Below, in pieces: positions 1-9,137 of a DNA stretch of 64,000 bases (position 1 is the stretch's first letter; each line of letters starts with the position of its first letter). Both the position numbers and the translations under genes were made by a program. Source of the DNA: Chryseobacterium sp. Bi04 (lineage in GTDB: Bacteria > Bacteroidota > Bacteroidia > Flavobacteriales > Weeksellaceae); assembly GCF_918698085.1 (NCBI RefSeq), contig NZ_CAKKLP010000001.1:744001-808000 (forward strand), written 5' to 3'. The notes under the pieces are model-generated. The model was not told the origin of the DNA. It searched no databases and was given only the letters and a program-made list of their open reading frames with translations.

Positions 1-319
1 GTGTTGAACATCTGATTGTATTTCCTTTGTTGGCACATGTTATATTAGGTCCCCATACATACCAGTCGTAGTCAGATCCAGTAGCCGGTGTGATTGCAAA
101 AGTTAAAGTTCCTGCAGTGGCTACGGTAAACTTATACCATACAGAATATCTTTCTTGATAAGTACCGCAGTTTGATTCAGGTAATTCCTGGATTCCCGGT
201 CCATCAGGAATGTAGGATATATCAGAGTTTCCACAAACAGAAAGCGCTGTGATACAATCCTGTTGTGCTGAGACGGCCTGAGTAATAAATAATATTAGAA
301 TCAGTAGATATTTTTTCAT
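1..319 (-). CDS. T9SS type B surface protein, N-terminal part (cut by window edge)
   Basis: Only the first 106 codons are in the window. The ATG is at 319, followed by a Sec signal peptide ending near SAQQ. The mature start, DCITALSVCGNSDISY, is nearly the same as the start of the two complete genes at 976 and 3202, and the following YSVWYKFTVATAGTLTF stretch matches them too. It is therefore very likely a third member of the same secreted family, with a C-terminal sorting domain beyond the window edge. That last point is inference, because the C-terminus is not visible. The role is unknown; the family is exported and cell-surface attached or released. Confidence 0.8.
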   Translation of the reverse strand, partial: MKKYLLILILFITQAVSAQQDCITALSVCGNSDISYIPDGPGIQELPESNCGTYQERYSVWYKFTVATAGTLTFAITPATGSDYDWYVWGPNITCANKGNTIRCST

Positions 320-458
320 TTTGATCAGTTTAAAATTTTCAATCCTTATCTATTGTTTAGGTTTAAATTAGCTGTTTTCCCCAACCGGTATTTGCCGGAA
401 GTGGTCAATTGTTCATCTGAGTGCTTGGAGGGAAGTGCGTGCTGAGGTCTGTTTATTT

Positions 459-662
459 CTATGTTGCCCTGCTTGAATTCAGGAGATATGGTATATTTTC
501 TAACCTTAGGATTGAAACTAAAGACCCGTCATATTTGCTGATTAAATGTGTTGATTTATCAACTTGTAAACCAGTGATTTGAATGGTTTTGTCTGAGGTG
601 GCATAGCCCCGTGCTCCAAAACTTGCTATGAAAAAGCATAAAATTAGTAAAGGTTTATTCAT
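459..662 (-). CDS. small secreted protein, unknown function
   Basis: A 67-residue reading frame starting at the ATG at 662. The in-frame ATG seven codons upstream would place charged residues before the signal peptide, so the later start is preferred. The first 28 residues look like a Sec signal peptide (MNKPLLILCFFIASFG...). The mature part is about 40 residues, without cysteines or a recognisable motif. It lies between two T9SS type B genes in the same direction. I do not recognise the family. The clear signal peptide is the only argument that it is real. Confidence 0.4.
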   Translation of the reverse strand: MNKPLLILCFFIASFGARGYATSDKTIQITGLQVDKSTHLISKYDGSLVSILRLENIPYLLNSSRAT

Positions 663-975
663 AAGGGGATGTTTTATCAGCAAATATAAAAAATAAATAA
701 CGTTAAATTAAAGATTTTGAGATATTTTTAATGAAAACGGGATTTAATGTGTAATATTATATTTATTATTTTTAGACCAACGAAAACGTGTATGAATGTA
801 TTTTTAACCTGATAAAGCTGAGATCAGCAGCATCTGTTTTTACACCTTATTATAGTAGAGGTACAAAAGGATTAGCTATTATTAATAATAAAACTACTGT
901 AAACAGGAGGTTCATTATGTTGATAAAAAAAATCACCCCGGTCCGGGGTGATTTACATAAGGTTATGAATAAAAT
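663..975. other. intergenic stretch without a recognised gene
   Basis: AT-rich spacer between the small secreted gene and the end of the T9SS gene at 976. The only element I can support is the terminator hairpin at 925-954. An open frame on the plus strand crosses it but has no signal peptide, runs through that terminator and overlaps the T9SS gene antisense. Confidence 0.5.
925..954 (-). terminator. intrinsic terminator of the T9SS gene at 976
   Basis: An 11-bp perfect stem AAATCACCCCG/CGGGGTGATTT (930-940 and 944-954) with a 3-nt loop. Read on the minus strand it is followed by a run of seven T. It lies just downstream of the stop codon of the minus-strand gene at 976. Confidence 0.85.
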
Positions 976-3123
976 TTATTCTTTATTTTTTACCAATACC
1001 CATCCTGAATATTTGGTTTCGGTATTGTTTTTATCGTTTTCGTTCCATGAAATGGTGTACCAGTAGGTTCCTGTCGCGATTCTTTTGCCAAAGGCTGTTC
1101 CATCCCAGGTGAAATTTCTGATTTTGCTGGCTTCATGAAGCTTGTTTCCATATCGGTCATACACAATAAATACCAGGTTTTTCTTGTATGCTAAAGCTGA
1201 ATAATCAATAACATCATTGACGTTGTCTCCGTTGGGAGTAATCGCATTGATAAGGTTAGGAACCGTAACGGTAACCTGAACCGGAGTACAATTGAAAGAG
1301 TCTTTTACATACACCGTGTTTTCCCCTCTTGGAAGCCCTGTGAATGAATTGGATTCCTGCCAGTTTATTCCATCAATAGAAAACTGGTAAGGAGGAACTC
1401 CGCCTGTAGCAGTAACTTTGATGGTGTTATTGCTTATTTCAATATTGGAAACCACCGGTTGTTGGCTAGGACGTACATGCACTTCCTGAGGAGTAATACA
1501 TTCCCCTGTTTTCAATTTTACCCAGTATGTTCCTATTCCTACATTGTTGATGATTTGTGTGGTTTCTCCGGTACTCCATTCGTAACCGTCAAATCCAGGT
1601 CCTGCATCCAATGTAGTTGTTCCTTCAGCACAGATCACTTTGTCTTTTAGCACGGTAGATTTTACCGGTGGGAGAACTTTTAATGTGATTTTTGTAATGG
1701 CAAAACATTGCTGTGCATTGTTTACTCTTGCATAGACGATCGTACTTGTTGAAAGGTAAGCATCAGGAATGGCAATTGGATTAGACTGGCTTAGCGCGTC
1801 ATTCATTGTTTTGTAATACTTTAAGACATTTCCTGTAGGCAATGGATTGGGCATGCCAATGTCTGCATGAGTAAGATCAAATGTTGAGAACATGATGTTA
1901 TCCGGGATATAACAGTTTTCCATCTGGGCATCTCTCAATACTACTGTCGGATGAAACTGTAACCTGATGGTAGCCGTAGCAATACATCCGAATGCGGAAG
2001 TTACTTTTGCATACACCGTTGTTTCCGGAGAAATATAATTGGTAGGATTTGTAATTTCATTGGTTCCTGCATTCATATCATCAAGAGTGGGATAATATTT
2101 AATCACCGCTCCTGCACCTCCAAATACATTGGCGGTGGTAAGATCATACTTTGCAGTGCCTTCCCCATTGTTGTTACATGAAAGTAAGGTAACATTATTA
2201 GCTATAATGCTGGCATTTACAAATTTGAATTTTCCATTGATAAAACATCCATTCATTGGATTATCCGGATTGGCTGGGTCACGGTAAACAATTCTGTAAT
2301 AATAGGTAGTTGTGGCGTTTACAGTTGCTGTGGTAAGCGGATTTTGGCCGGTAAGAACATCATTGATCTTATCATGGTAAGTTACCTGGAAGTTGCTGTT
2401 GTTTCCGTTGATAATCCCTGCACTCAGAGAAAGGAAATTAAACTGAGTAGGAAGTCCACATACCATAACCGTACTTGGCTGTGTAGGGTCTGCGGCAGGA
2501 ATACCCGGAGTAACAAATGGGTTAGGTGTAAGATTAGGATTGTTGAATGCTGAGGTTAAGCTCGCTGTTCCGGTCCATTTCAAAGAGAAGCCATTGGTAG
2601 ACCTGCTGTAATTATCAATAACCAGATAATAGGTTTCTCCGGCTAATGCATTGATATAAGGGCTCCATTTACCATTATTCATACTATTTGTCTGACCTGG
2701 AGGATTGACAGGGAATACAGCAGGTGGATTTAAAGTCAGGTCAAGTCCGGTATCTCCGCTGGTTCCTGAATAATTACATCTTAAAGGCTGTATAAAAATA
2801 TTGTTGGGTCCTTGCAAAGAGGCACATCCTCCATTCGTAGGCCCATACACTGCAAAATCATAATCGTCTGACTGCACGTTGGGTACAATGGTAAAGGCAA
2901 GGGTTCCTGAAGTGGATACACTGAAAGTATACCATACTGTAAACCTTTCATTACTGCTTAAGCAGCCTCCGTTCTGATTAAGGATTTCCAGTATACTTCC
3001 AGGGCCGGATGGAGTGTAGGAAATGTCAGAGTTCCCGCATATTGGAATGGCTGTGATGCAGTCTGATTGCGAGTAAAATGCCTGGGATATCCATAAAATT
3101 AAAAAAAATAATATCTTTTTCAT
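976..3123 (-). CDS. T9SS type B sorting domain surface protein
   Basis: 715 residues. A signal peptide of about 18 residues (MKKILFFLILWISQAFYSQ) is followed by an N-terminal beta-rich domain starting at DCITAIPICGNSD. Next come at least two copies of a repeat of about 85 residues built around LKYYPTLDDxNxxTN...NPxxY...VYAKV...GC.A. Then follow an Ig-like module (TTTLDAGPGFDGYEWSTG) and a SprB-like repeat (TGGVPPYQFSIDG, about 570-620). The last 85 residues form the CHU_C / type B sorting domain (ITPNGDNVND, DRYGNKL, WDGTAFG, GTYWYTI). Type B domains send proteins through the type IX secretion system to the surface or medium. Many evenly spaced cysteines suggest disulfides. The substrate or ligand is unknown. 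It is paralogous to the gene at 3202, with a 78-bp gap, so the two may be co-transcribed. Confidence 0.9.
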   Translation of the reverse strand: MKKILFFLILWISQAFYSQSDCITAIPICGNSDISYTPSGPGSILEILNQNGGCLSSNERFTVWYTFSVSTSGTLAFTIVPNVQSDDYDFAVYGPTNGGCASLQGPNNIFIQPLRCNYSGTSGDTGLDLTLNPPAVFPVNPPGQTNSMNNGKWSPYINALAGETYYLVIDNYSRSTNGFSLKWTGTASLTSAFNNPNLTPNPFVTPGIPAADPTQPSTVMVCGLPTQFNFLSLSAGIINGNNSNFQVTYHDKINDVLTGQNPLTTATVNATTTYYYRIVYRDPANPDNPMNGCFINGKFKFVNASIIANNVTLLSCNNNGEGTAKYDLTTANVFGGAGAVIKYYPTLDDMNAGTNEITNPTNYISPETTVYAKVTSAFGCIATATIRLQFHPTVVLRDAQMENCYIPDNIMFSTFDLTHADIGMPNPLPTGNVLKYYKTMNDALSQSNPIAIPDAYLSTSTIVYARVNNAQQCFAITKITLKVLPPVKSTVLKDKVICAEGTTTLDAGPGFDGYEWSTGETTQIINNVGIGTYWVKLKTGECITPQEVHVRPSQQPVVSNIEISNNTIKVTATGGVPPYQFSIDGINWQESNSFTGLPRGENTVYVKDSFNCTPVQVTVTVPNLINAITPNGDNVNDVIDYSALAYKKNLVFIVYDRYGNKLHEASKIRNFTWDGTAFGKRIATGTYWYTISWNENDKNNTETKYSGWVLVKNKE

Positions 3124-3201
3124 TAACTGAGTTTTTTAATGGTGATTTCTAAGCCATCGTATATTTTAAAAACACATCTTTTTAGAGAATTATAGAGCGA
3201 A

Positions 3202-5298
3202 TTAATCTCTGTTCTTTACCATGATCCATCCTGAGAATTTAATAGGAGTATTCTTTTTATCATTTTCATTCCATGTCATAGAATACCAGTAGGTTCCTGT
3301 AGGTATTTTTTTTCCGGAAACAGTTCCATCCCATTTATATCCGTTGGACTTATCTGCCTGATGGATTTTTGTTCCATACCTGTCGAAAATGTTTAAGATG
3401 AGATTTTGTTTATCTGCCAATGTTGAATAATCTATTCCGTCGTTTATTCCGTCCCCGTTTGGAGTGATAACATTAACCAGATTTGGAACAACTACTGAAA
3501 TTTCGATAGGATCACAATCATAAGCATCTTTTACATATACTTTATGATTTCCTCTGGAAATGTTGGTGAATACATTGGAGTTCTGCCATATTATATTATC
3601 CATAGAGTATTGGTAATTAGGCGTTCCGCCTGTGACATTTATAGTTATTGCATTGTTGGAGATATCAATACTGGTCACTACAGGTTGTTCGGAAGCATAA
3701 ATCTTTACTGTTTGCAGTGTTATACAGTCTCCGGTTTTCAGTTTTACCCAATAGGTTCCTACTCCTACATCTTTAATGGTTTGAGTAGTAGCTCCGGTGC
3801 TCCATTCATAGCCGCTGAATCCAGGTCCTGCATCCAATGTCGTTGTATCTTCCATGCAAATTATTTTATCGATCAGCACATCAGATTGTACAGGAGGAAG
3901 TACTGTTAAAGTTACTTTAGCAATAGAGTAGCATCCTTGGCTATTGATGACCCTTACGTAAATCAGACCGTTTGGTGCAATATAATTTGCCGGATTTAAG
4001 ATTTCATTCGTTTCGTTTATTGCATCTGTCAAAGAAGGAAAGTATCTTTTCGTCGTATTCGCTTGTGTGGTTACCAATGCGTTGTTAAGATTAAATGAGG
4101 CTGTTGATGGATTGGCTTCAATATAGCAGGCTCTTAGAATAGCATCCGTTACGGTTACTGCCGGATGAAATTTTAAGGTAATTTCTACAGTGGCAATACA
4201 TCCGGACGGATTGGTTGCTTTTACAAAGACAGATCCTTCAGCAGAGGAATAAGCGTTTGGATTGGTGATTTCATTGGTGCCATTGTTGAGGTCATATAGC
4301 GAAGGATAATATTTTAATACATGAGTGGGACCGGCTCCTATATTGGCTGTTGTCAGGTCATACAATGCTGTTCCTGAGTTATTATTACTACAGCTGGTAA
4401 GAGTGGTGGGCGTTAGGGTAAAATTGCCATCTCTAAACCTGAACCTCCCTGTAATGAAACATCCGTTGTTGAGGTTAGCAGGATTGGCAGGGTCACGATA
4501 AACAATTCTGTAGAAATAAATTGTTGTAGCATCTATAAGTCCTGTTGTAATAGGATTTCCTCCTGTAACAGCATCATTGGTGTTATTATGATAAGTTACT
4601 GTAAAATTGGTGCTGTTGCCGTTTATAATTCCCTGAGTAAAGGTCGTAAAATCAAAGGGAACAGAAAATCCACTGCATACTGTCACTTCATTGGGCTCTG
4701 GTGGGGTTGATAGAGTGCCTGGCGTGATGAACGGATTAGGAGCCAGCGCTGGATCATTAAATGCAGAATTCAGACTTGCAGTACCGGTCCAGTTCAACAA
4801 AAATCCGTTAGCTGATTCGTCGAAGTTGTCTACAATAAGATAATAGGTTTCACCGGCTGTTACGTCCATGTATGGACTCCATTCATTTTGGTTATTTGAG
4901 CCGGGAGGTATGGTTAATGATAAGCCGGTATTTCCTGTAGTGGTACCCGGCCAGTAATTACACCTCAATGGAGATACAAAAACAGCGTTGTTCTGTAAAG
5001 AGGAGCATCCGCCATTCGTGGGACCATAAACTGCAAAATCATAATCATCGTCGTCGTCATTGGGGTCGATAGTGAATGCCAGTGTTCCCGGGGTTGCTAT
5101 GGTAAAAGTATACCACACAGAATAATGTTCCCTAGTTAAGCATGAATTCGGACCAACCTGTTCATTGATGGCGCCAGGTCCGGTAGGGGTATAGGAGATA
5201 TCAGAGTTTCCGCAAATAGGTATTGCAGTTATGCAGTCCGACTGAGCGTGAAATAGATGTGATATAAATAAGATGATAAGGAGTAGTTTTTTTTTCAT
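3202..5298 (-). CDS. T9SS type B sorting domain surface protein (paralog)
   Basis: 698 residues with the same order as the gene at 976: signal peptide (MKKKLLLIILFISHLFHAQ), DCITAIPICGNSD N-terminal domain with an Asp-rich DDDDDYDFAVYG turn that may bind calcium, repeats of the KYYPSLxDLNNGTN type, the Ig-like TTTLDAGPGFSGYEWSTG module, a SprB-like repeat (TGGTPNYQYSMDN) and the C-terminal type B sorting domain (ITPNGDGIND, FDRYGTKI, WDGTVSG, GTYWYSM). The two proteins align along their whole length, so they arose by tandem duplication. Calcium binding is a guess from the acidic turn. Function beyond surface export is not visible. Confidence 0.9.
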   Translation of the reverse strand: MKKKLLLIILFISHLFHAQSDCITAIPICGNSDISYTPTGPGAINEQVGPNSCLTREHYSVWYTFTIATPGTLAFTIDPNDDDDDYDFAVYGPTNGGCSSLQNNAVFVSPLRCNYWPGTTTGNTGLSLTIPPGSNNQNEWSPYMDVTAGETYYLIVDNFDESANGFLLNWTGTASLNSAFNDPALAPNPFITPGTLSTPPEPNEVTVCSGFSVPFDFTTFTQGIINGNSTNFTVTYHNNTNDAVTGGNPITTGLIDATTIYFYRIVYRDPANPANLNNGCFITGRFRFRDGNFTLTPTTLTSCSNNNSGTALYDLTTANIGAGPTHVLKYYPSLYDLNNGTNEITNPNAYSSAEGSVFVKATNPSGCIATVEITLKFHPAVTVTDAILRACYIEANPSTASFNLNNALVTTQANTTKRYFPSLTDAINETNEILNPANYIAPNGLIYVRVINSQGCYSIAKVTLTVLPPVQSDVLIDKIICMEDTTTLDAGPGFSGYEWSTGATTQTIKDVGVGTYWVKLKTGDCITLQTVKIYASEQPVVTSIDISNNAITINVTGGTPNYQYSMDNIIWQNSNVFTNISRGNHKVYVKDAYDCDPIEISVVVPNLVNVITPNGDGINDGIDYSTLADKQNLILNIFDRYGTKIHQADKSNGYKWDGTVSGKKIPTGTYWYSMTWNENDKKNTPIKFSGWIMVKNRD

Positions 5299-5688
5299 AT
5301 AAAATAGTATTTGAGTTTTTATTTATCAGAAAAGGTCCTAAGACTGTTGTTTATAATCATTAGATATTGATATAGTTAGTAATATTTTTTGTTGAAATTT
5401 ATATATCCCTACTTGTTCAGTTGTTGTTTGAAAAACATTTAAATATTTCAGGTTTTTAGGAGATTATTCTAATGGGCTTGTGTTAATTACAACAGCAGCA
5501 GGTACTTTATAAAGAATACATTTAATTATTATAATTTAACAAGGCTAAAATACTTATTTGTTATTTAATAATTAATATTTTAGCCAAATGTTTATAGTAT
5601 TAGTAAAATAAATGTATTTATTTGCGTGTATTTATTATTTTGAAGAAAATTTTACTAATAAAAAAGCAAAAATCATTTACGGGGCAAT
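5299..5688. other. AT-rich intergenic stretch
   Basis: About 390 bases without a credible open frame on either strand. It should hold the promoter of the minus-strand T9SS gene at 3202, but I found no clean TAnnTTTG element close to the start. No repeat or RNA structure was recognised. Confidence 0.4.
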
Positions 5689-5716
5689 AAAAAATCAGCT
5701 ACGTTTTATAGCTGAT
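5686..5716 (-). terminator. intrinsic terminator of the MFS gene
   Basis: An 8-bp perfect stem ATCAGCTA/TAGCTGAT (5694-5701 and 5709-5716) with a 7-nt loop. On the minus strand a run of T follows. On the plus strand the hairpin is also followed by T-rich sequence, so it may work both ways. It lies 26 bp past the stop of the MFS gene. Confidence 0.8.
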
Positions 5717-5742
5717 GTTATTTTTTTATAGGTGAAGATGAG

Positions 5743-6978
5743 CTAGTACTGCATTTTTCTCAGCTTAGGATTAGTGCTTCCTACAAGCAGGGCTATCAAA
5801 ACAGTCATGGTTCCCCCAAATATTACAGAACGTACAACTCCTAAAGCTTTAGCCATTACGCCGCTTTCAAATTGTCCCATTTCATTACTGGACATAATGA
5901 ATATTGAATTGACACTTAAAACACGGCCCCGAATATGATCCGGGGTTTTTAGCTGAACAATGGTTCCCCTGATTACTACAGAAATTCCATCCAGCATTCC
6001 GCTCATCACCAGGAACATAAATGATACCCAGTAGAGTTTAGATAATCCGAATCCAATGATACAGAGCCCAAATCCTGTAACGGCCACCAGAAGAATTTTC
6101 CCCTGGTTTTTTCGTAAAGGAACAAGAGCCAGAATAGTAATGATGCACATTGATCCTATATCCGAGGCAGCATTCAGCAAACCGAAGCCTTCCGCTCCCG
6201 AATCCAGAATGTCAGTAGCAAATACAGGAATCATAGCCACTGCACCACCAAAAAGTACCGCAAACATATCAAGACATAAGGCTCCTAAAATTTCTTTGGT
6301 TTTAAAGATATAAGAAATCCCCTCACGCATACTTTCCACAATATTTACTGAGTCCTTTTTATTTTCCGAATATTGCTTGTTCAGCTGCCAGAAAAATAAA
6401 GAAGCAATAAAAATTAAAGATAATATAACCACTAATGTCCACTTTACTCCCACATATCCGATGAGAACACCTCCTATGGCATGGCCGCATACCGAAGAGA
6501 TCAGAAATGTTGCCTGATTCAGGGTAACGGCATTCGGCAGGTTTTCTTTTTTTACTATTCTGGGGATCATAGAAGGAACGATAGGGCCGATAAAAGCCCT
6601 TGCTATTCCTGTGAAGAATATAACACCATAAATAAAATAAGTGATCTGATGGCCTGTAAAATGCATTTCTACATTAAGAAATGCAGGAATAAGTAAAAGA
6701 CCTATCAGGAAAATATAAGAATAATTACAGATCAGAAGCAGGCGCTTCTTTTCATTCATGTCGATAACATGACCGGCATATAAAGCACAGCTCACCGCAG
6801 GGATAACCTCCGAGAGCCCGATAAGGCCTATTGAAAATGGATCTTTAGTCAGCTGGTATACCCACCATCCCAATAAGGTGGCAAGCATTCTGAATGCTAA
6901 AACAATAAAAAACCTTCCTGTAAGAAGATTTCTGAATTCGATATTTTGTAGGGTTTGTAACGGGGTAAAGGAAATCAT
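5743..6978 (-). CDS. MFS transporter, EntS-like exporter type
   Basis: 411 residues from the ATG at 6978; a TTG two codons upstream is less likely. The protein is hydrophobic throughout, with about 12 predicted membrane segments. An MFS signature is seen after the second segment (AGHVIDMNEKKRLL, about 70-84), the G-x3-D-[RKN]-x-G-R-[RK] type loop in degenerate form. A long central cytoplasmic loop around 200-215 (NKQYSENKKDSVN) separates the two halves. The overall pattern resembles MFS_3 / enterobactin-exporter-like proteins. These are proton-driven efflux pumps of the inner membrane. The substrate cannot be read from sequence, and the neighbours give no hint. Confidence 0.85.
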   Translation of the reverse strand: MISFTPLQTLQNIEFRNLLTGRFFIVLAFRMLATLLGWWVYQLTKDPFSIGLIGLSEVIPAVSCALYAGHVIDMNEKKRLLLICNYSYIFLIGLLLIPAFLNVEMHFTGHQITYFIYGVIFFTGIARAFIGPIVPSMIPRIVKKENLPNAVTLNQATFLISSVCGHAIGGVLIGYVGVKWTLVVILSLIFIASLFFWQLNKQYSENKKDSVNIVESMREGISYIFKTKEILGALCLDMFAVLFGGAVAMIPVFATDILDSGAEGFGLLNAASDIGSMCIITILALVPLRKNQGKILLVAVTGFGLCIIGFGLSKLYWVSFMFLVMSGMLDGISVVIRGTIVQLKTPDHIRGRVLSVNSIFIMSSNEMGQFESGVMAKALGVVRSVIFGGTMTVLIALLVGSTNPKLRKMQY

Positions 6979-6985
6979 GAACAAA

Positions 6986-7015
6986 AATAGCCCTAAAAAT
7001 TTATTTAAGGCTATT
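6986..7015 (-). terminator. probable terminator of the small lipoprotein gene
   Basis: Inverted repeat AATAGCC/GGCTATT (6986-6992 and 7009-7015) with largely complementary inner sequence. On the minus strand it runs into TTTTTG just before the MFS start. The same T-run also reads as TATTTTTG, a possible -7 promoter element for the MFS gene, so terminator and promoter may overlap here. Confidence 0.5.
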
Positions 7016-7070
7016 CATATGTTGATTTTTAAAAGATAAATTAAATATATCCTGAAAGATAAAATCTATT

Positions 7071-7433
7071 TTAGTCAGCTCTGCTTGCGCTCAGTACTAT
7101 GGCAGCAACTCCGGCTGCTCCTATAATGGTTGCTCCGGCAGCTATTCTTGCTTTGGATCTGTCCTTTACAGCAGCTACCTTAGCTTTAGGAATAATTACT
7201 TCTGTACTGTCTTTTTTGCCGGCTGTTCCTACCAGATTTTCACCCACTACATTTCTGAACAGGATTTTTTGTTTTGGAGAGCCATCCCTCATTTGAACAA
7301 CATACATTTTTCCTGCCTGAAGATTTGAATAGTTATTTTTGGAGATATCTTCGCTGTATTTTGTGGTAGCACAAGATGAAATGACAAATAAGGAGGTTAA
7401 TAAAGACGATTTTAACAGTACAGATGCTTTCAT
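7071..7433 (-). CDS. small lipoprotein, unknown function
   Basis: 120 residues. A lipoprotein signal peptide ends in FVISSC (lipobox, Cys about 21), so the protein should be lipid-anchored. Residues 40-75 are polar and beta-like (KMYVVQMRDGSPKQKILF, VGENLVGTAGKKDSTEVIIPK). A C-terminal Ala/Gly-rich hydrophobic segment follows (AAGATIIGAAGVAAIVLSA, about 97-115) that resembles a glycine-zipper or membrane helix. I do not recognise a named family. A TAAATTTG element at 7452-7459 gives a leader of about 15 nt. Confidence 0.75.
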   Translation of the reverse strand: MKASVLLKSSLLTSLFVISSCATTKYSEDISKNNYSNLQAGKMYVVQMRDGSPKQKILFRNVVGENLVGTAGKKDSTEVIIPKAKVAAVKDRSKARIAAGATIIGAAGVAAIVLSASRAD

Positions 7434-7451
7434 TATTTTCTTTTAGTTTTT

Positions 7452-7459
7452 CAAATTTA
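7452..7459 (-). promoter_or_regulatory. -7 promoter element of the small lipoprotein gene
   Basis: TAAATTTG on the minus strand, a match to the Bacteroidota TAnnTTTG consensus, 18 bp upstream of the ATG at 7433. No clear -33 TTG was seen at the usual spacing. Confidence 0.45.
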
Positions 7460-7502
7460 TAATTTTTTTCGAATATACGTTTTTGGAATTGAAAAAATAT
7501 CT

Positions 7503-9002
7503 TTAAAGTTTATAAATTTCTAATAAATCTGCGATATTTCTGTCATTTGCCAATCTTGGAGTTTTGTTTTGTCCACCCAATTTTCCCTGAGATTTAGCAT
7601 ACTCTTGAAATGCATTTTTTCTGAGCCTGGTAATACAGAGCTTTTGTAAAATATTCCCTGAAATCAGGTCGTCATAATAGCTGTTTCTGCTTCTTAGCTG
7701 GCGGTCAAGTTCATTTCTGAATAATTCCAGATCTTCAGGAGCTTTTTCAAATTCAATCAGCCATTCATGGTAAGGAAGGCCCTCCTGAGGATTAACCTGA
7801 GGGGCAAGATGAAATTCTGTAATCTGTGCCGGGAGTTTTTCCAAAGTAGCCTTCATTGCTTCTTCCACTTCAAAAGCAATGACATGTTCACCAAAAGCAG
7901 AGGTGAAATGTTTGGTTCTGCCACTTACTAAAACTCTGTAAGGTTCTTTGTCAATAAATCGTACAACATCGCCTATCGAGTAAGCCCATAACCCGGAATT
8001 GGTGGTAAGGATCAGAGCATAATCCTTATGAAGTTCAACTTCTTGTAATGTTAATCTCCGTGCATGAGGTTTGCCGTATTCTTCAAGAGGAATAAATTCA
8101 TAGAAAATTCCATGATTGGTCAGCAGTAACAATCCTTCTTTAGTATAATCATCCTGGAAAGCAAAAAATCCTTCGGAAGCTGGAAAAGTTTGGATAATAT
8201 CAACTTTACCTCCCAGAAGATCTTCCATTTTATCCCGGTATGGTTCATAATTGACTCCTCCCGTAACAATGAGCTGAAGGTTGGGAAACAGTTGTTTGAT
8301 CTTTTTCCCATGCTTCTCGGACAGTTTTTCAAAATACATAATCAGCCATGGCGGAATTCCTGAAATAAGGGTCATATTTTCAGACTCGGTTTCCATAATG
8401 ATTTGATCTACTTTGCCCTCCCAGTCTTCCATAATATTGGTTTCCCAGCTGGGAAGACGGTTCTTTTGAAGGTATCCTGGGATATGATGGGCCACGATAC
8501 CTGATAATCTTCCTGTTTTTATTCCAAAGACTTCTTCCAGCTCGGGACTTCCCTGTAGAAAGATCATTTTTCCGTTAACGAAGTCTGCATTGTTTTTTTG
8601 AGCAATATAATGGAACAGAGCACTCTGAGCTCCCGCAATCTGGAATGGCATCCCTTCTTTAGAAATAGGAATGTATTTAGATCCGGAGGTTGTTCCGGAA
8701 GTTTTTGCGAAATACTCCGGTGTATCGGTCCAGAGAATGTTGGCCTGTCCTTTTTTTACTCTTTCAATATAAGGCTTCAGGTCTTCATAGTCAGCAAGAG
8801 GAACTCTATCCTGAAAATCTTTTACAGAATGAATGTTTTCGAAATCATGCTCCCGTCCAAAAAGAGTTTTTTGAGCAGTGTTTATAAGAGAAAGTAATAG
8901 ATCGTCCTGATTTTTCTCCGCATTTTTTTTGAATTCCCCTGCTTTTTGAACATGTTTTTTTGCCCAAATAAGCGCTGCATTTTTCTTGAAGAAGTTTAAC
9001 AT
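7503..9002 (-). CDS. GH3-family acyl-adenylating enzyme
   Basis: 499 residues, the usual length of bacterial GH3 auxin-responsive promoter family proteins. The ATP/AMP motif is visible at about 103-113 (AKTSGTTSGSKYIP), followed by the TGGVNYEPY region, the FPASEGFFAFQ motif (about 285) that closes the adenylate pocket, and YSIGDVVRF (about 340-350). In plants GH3 enzymes join amino acids to jasmonate or auxin through an acyl-adenylate. The bacterial substrate is unknown. The enzyme should be cytoplasmic, as there is no signal peptide. It is monocistronic: the start has its own promoter (9007-9039) and the small lipoprotein follows 69 bp downstream with a promoter of its own. Confidence 0.88.
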   Translation of the reverse strand: MLNFFKKNAALIWAKKHVQKAGEFKKNAEKNQDDLLLSLINTAQKTLFGREHDFENIHSVKDFQDRVPLADYEDLKPYIERVKKGQANILWTDTPEYFAKTSGTTSGSKYIPISKEGMPFQIAGAQSALFHYIAQKNNADFVNGKMIFLQGSPELEEVFGIKTGRLSGIVAHHIPGYLQKNRLPSWETNIMEDWEGKVDQIIMETESENMTLISGIPPWLIMYFEKLSEKHGKKIKQLFPNLQLIVTGGVNYEPYRDKMEDLLGGKVDIIQTFPASEGFFAFQDDYTKEGLLLLTNHGIFYEFIPLEEYGKPHARRLTLQEVELHKDYALILTTNSGLWAYSIGDVVRFIDKEPYRVLVSGRTKHFTSAFGEHVIAFEVEEAMKATLEKLPAQITEFHLAPQVNPQEGLPYHEWLIEFEKAPEDLELFRNELDRQLRSRNSYYDDLISGNILQKLCITRLRKNAFQEYAKSQGKLGGQNKTPRLANDRNIADLLEIYKL

Positions 9003-9006
9003 GCTC

Positions 9007-9039
9007 CAAATTTATAAATTAAGTAGAGAACTGGAACAA
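9007..9039 (-). promoter_or_regulatory. promoter of the GH3 gene with very short leader
   Basis: On the minus strand TTG (9037-9039), 22 nt, TAAATTTG (9007-9014), then GAGC and the ATG at 9002. Because TAnnTTTG is centred near -7, transcription should start within a few bases of the ATG, giving almost no 5' leader. Confidence 0.55.
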
Positions 9040-9060
9040 TTTTTACAAAGCATGGCATAA

Positions 9061-9088
9061 AAAAGCCGATAAAACTTGTTCATCGGCA
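9061..9088 (-). terminator. intrinsic terminator of the repeat-protein gene
   Basis: Stem GCCGAT/ATCGGC (9066-9071 and 9083-9088), loop 11 nt, followed on the minus strand by six T. It lies downstream of the minus-strand gene at 9138. Confidence 0.75.
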
Positions 9089-9137
9089 TTTCGAAATTTG
9101 ATTATGAAAATAACAACTATATATGTTAATGTTGTGC

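Noticed and set aside
788..1066. 92-codon open frame on the plus strand
   Set aside because: It runs through a strong terminator hairpin and into the T9SS gene antisense, with no signal or domain.
6986..7015. Leaderless promoter for the MFS gene (TATTTTTG at 6982-6989)
   Set aside because: The element is also the T-run of a terminator hairpin, so it cannot be called safely as a promoter.
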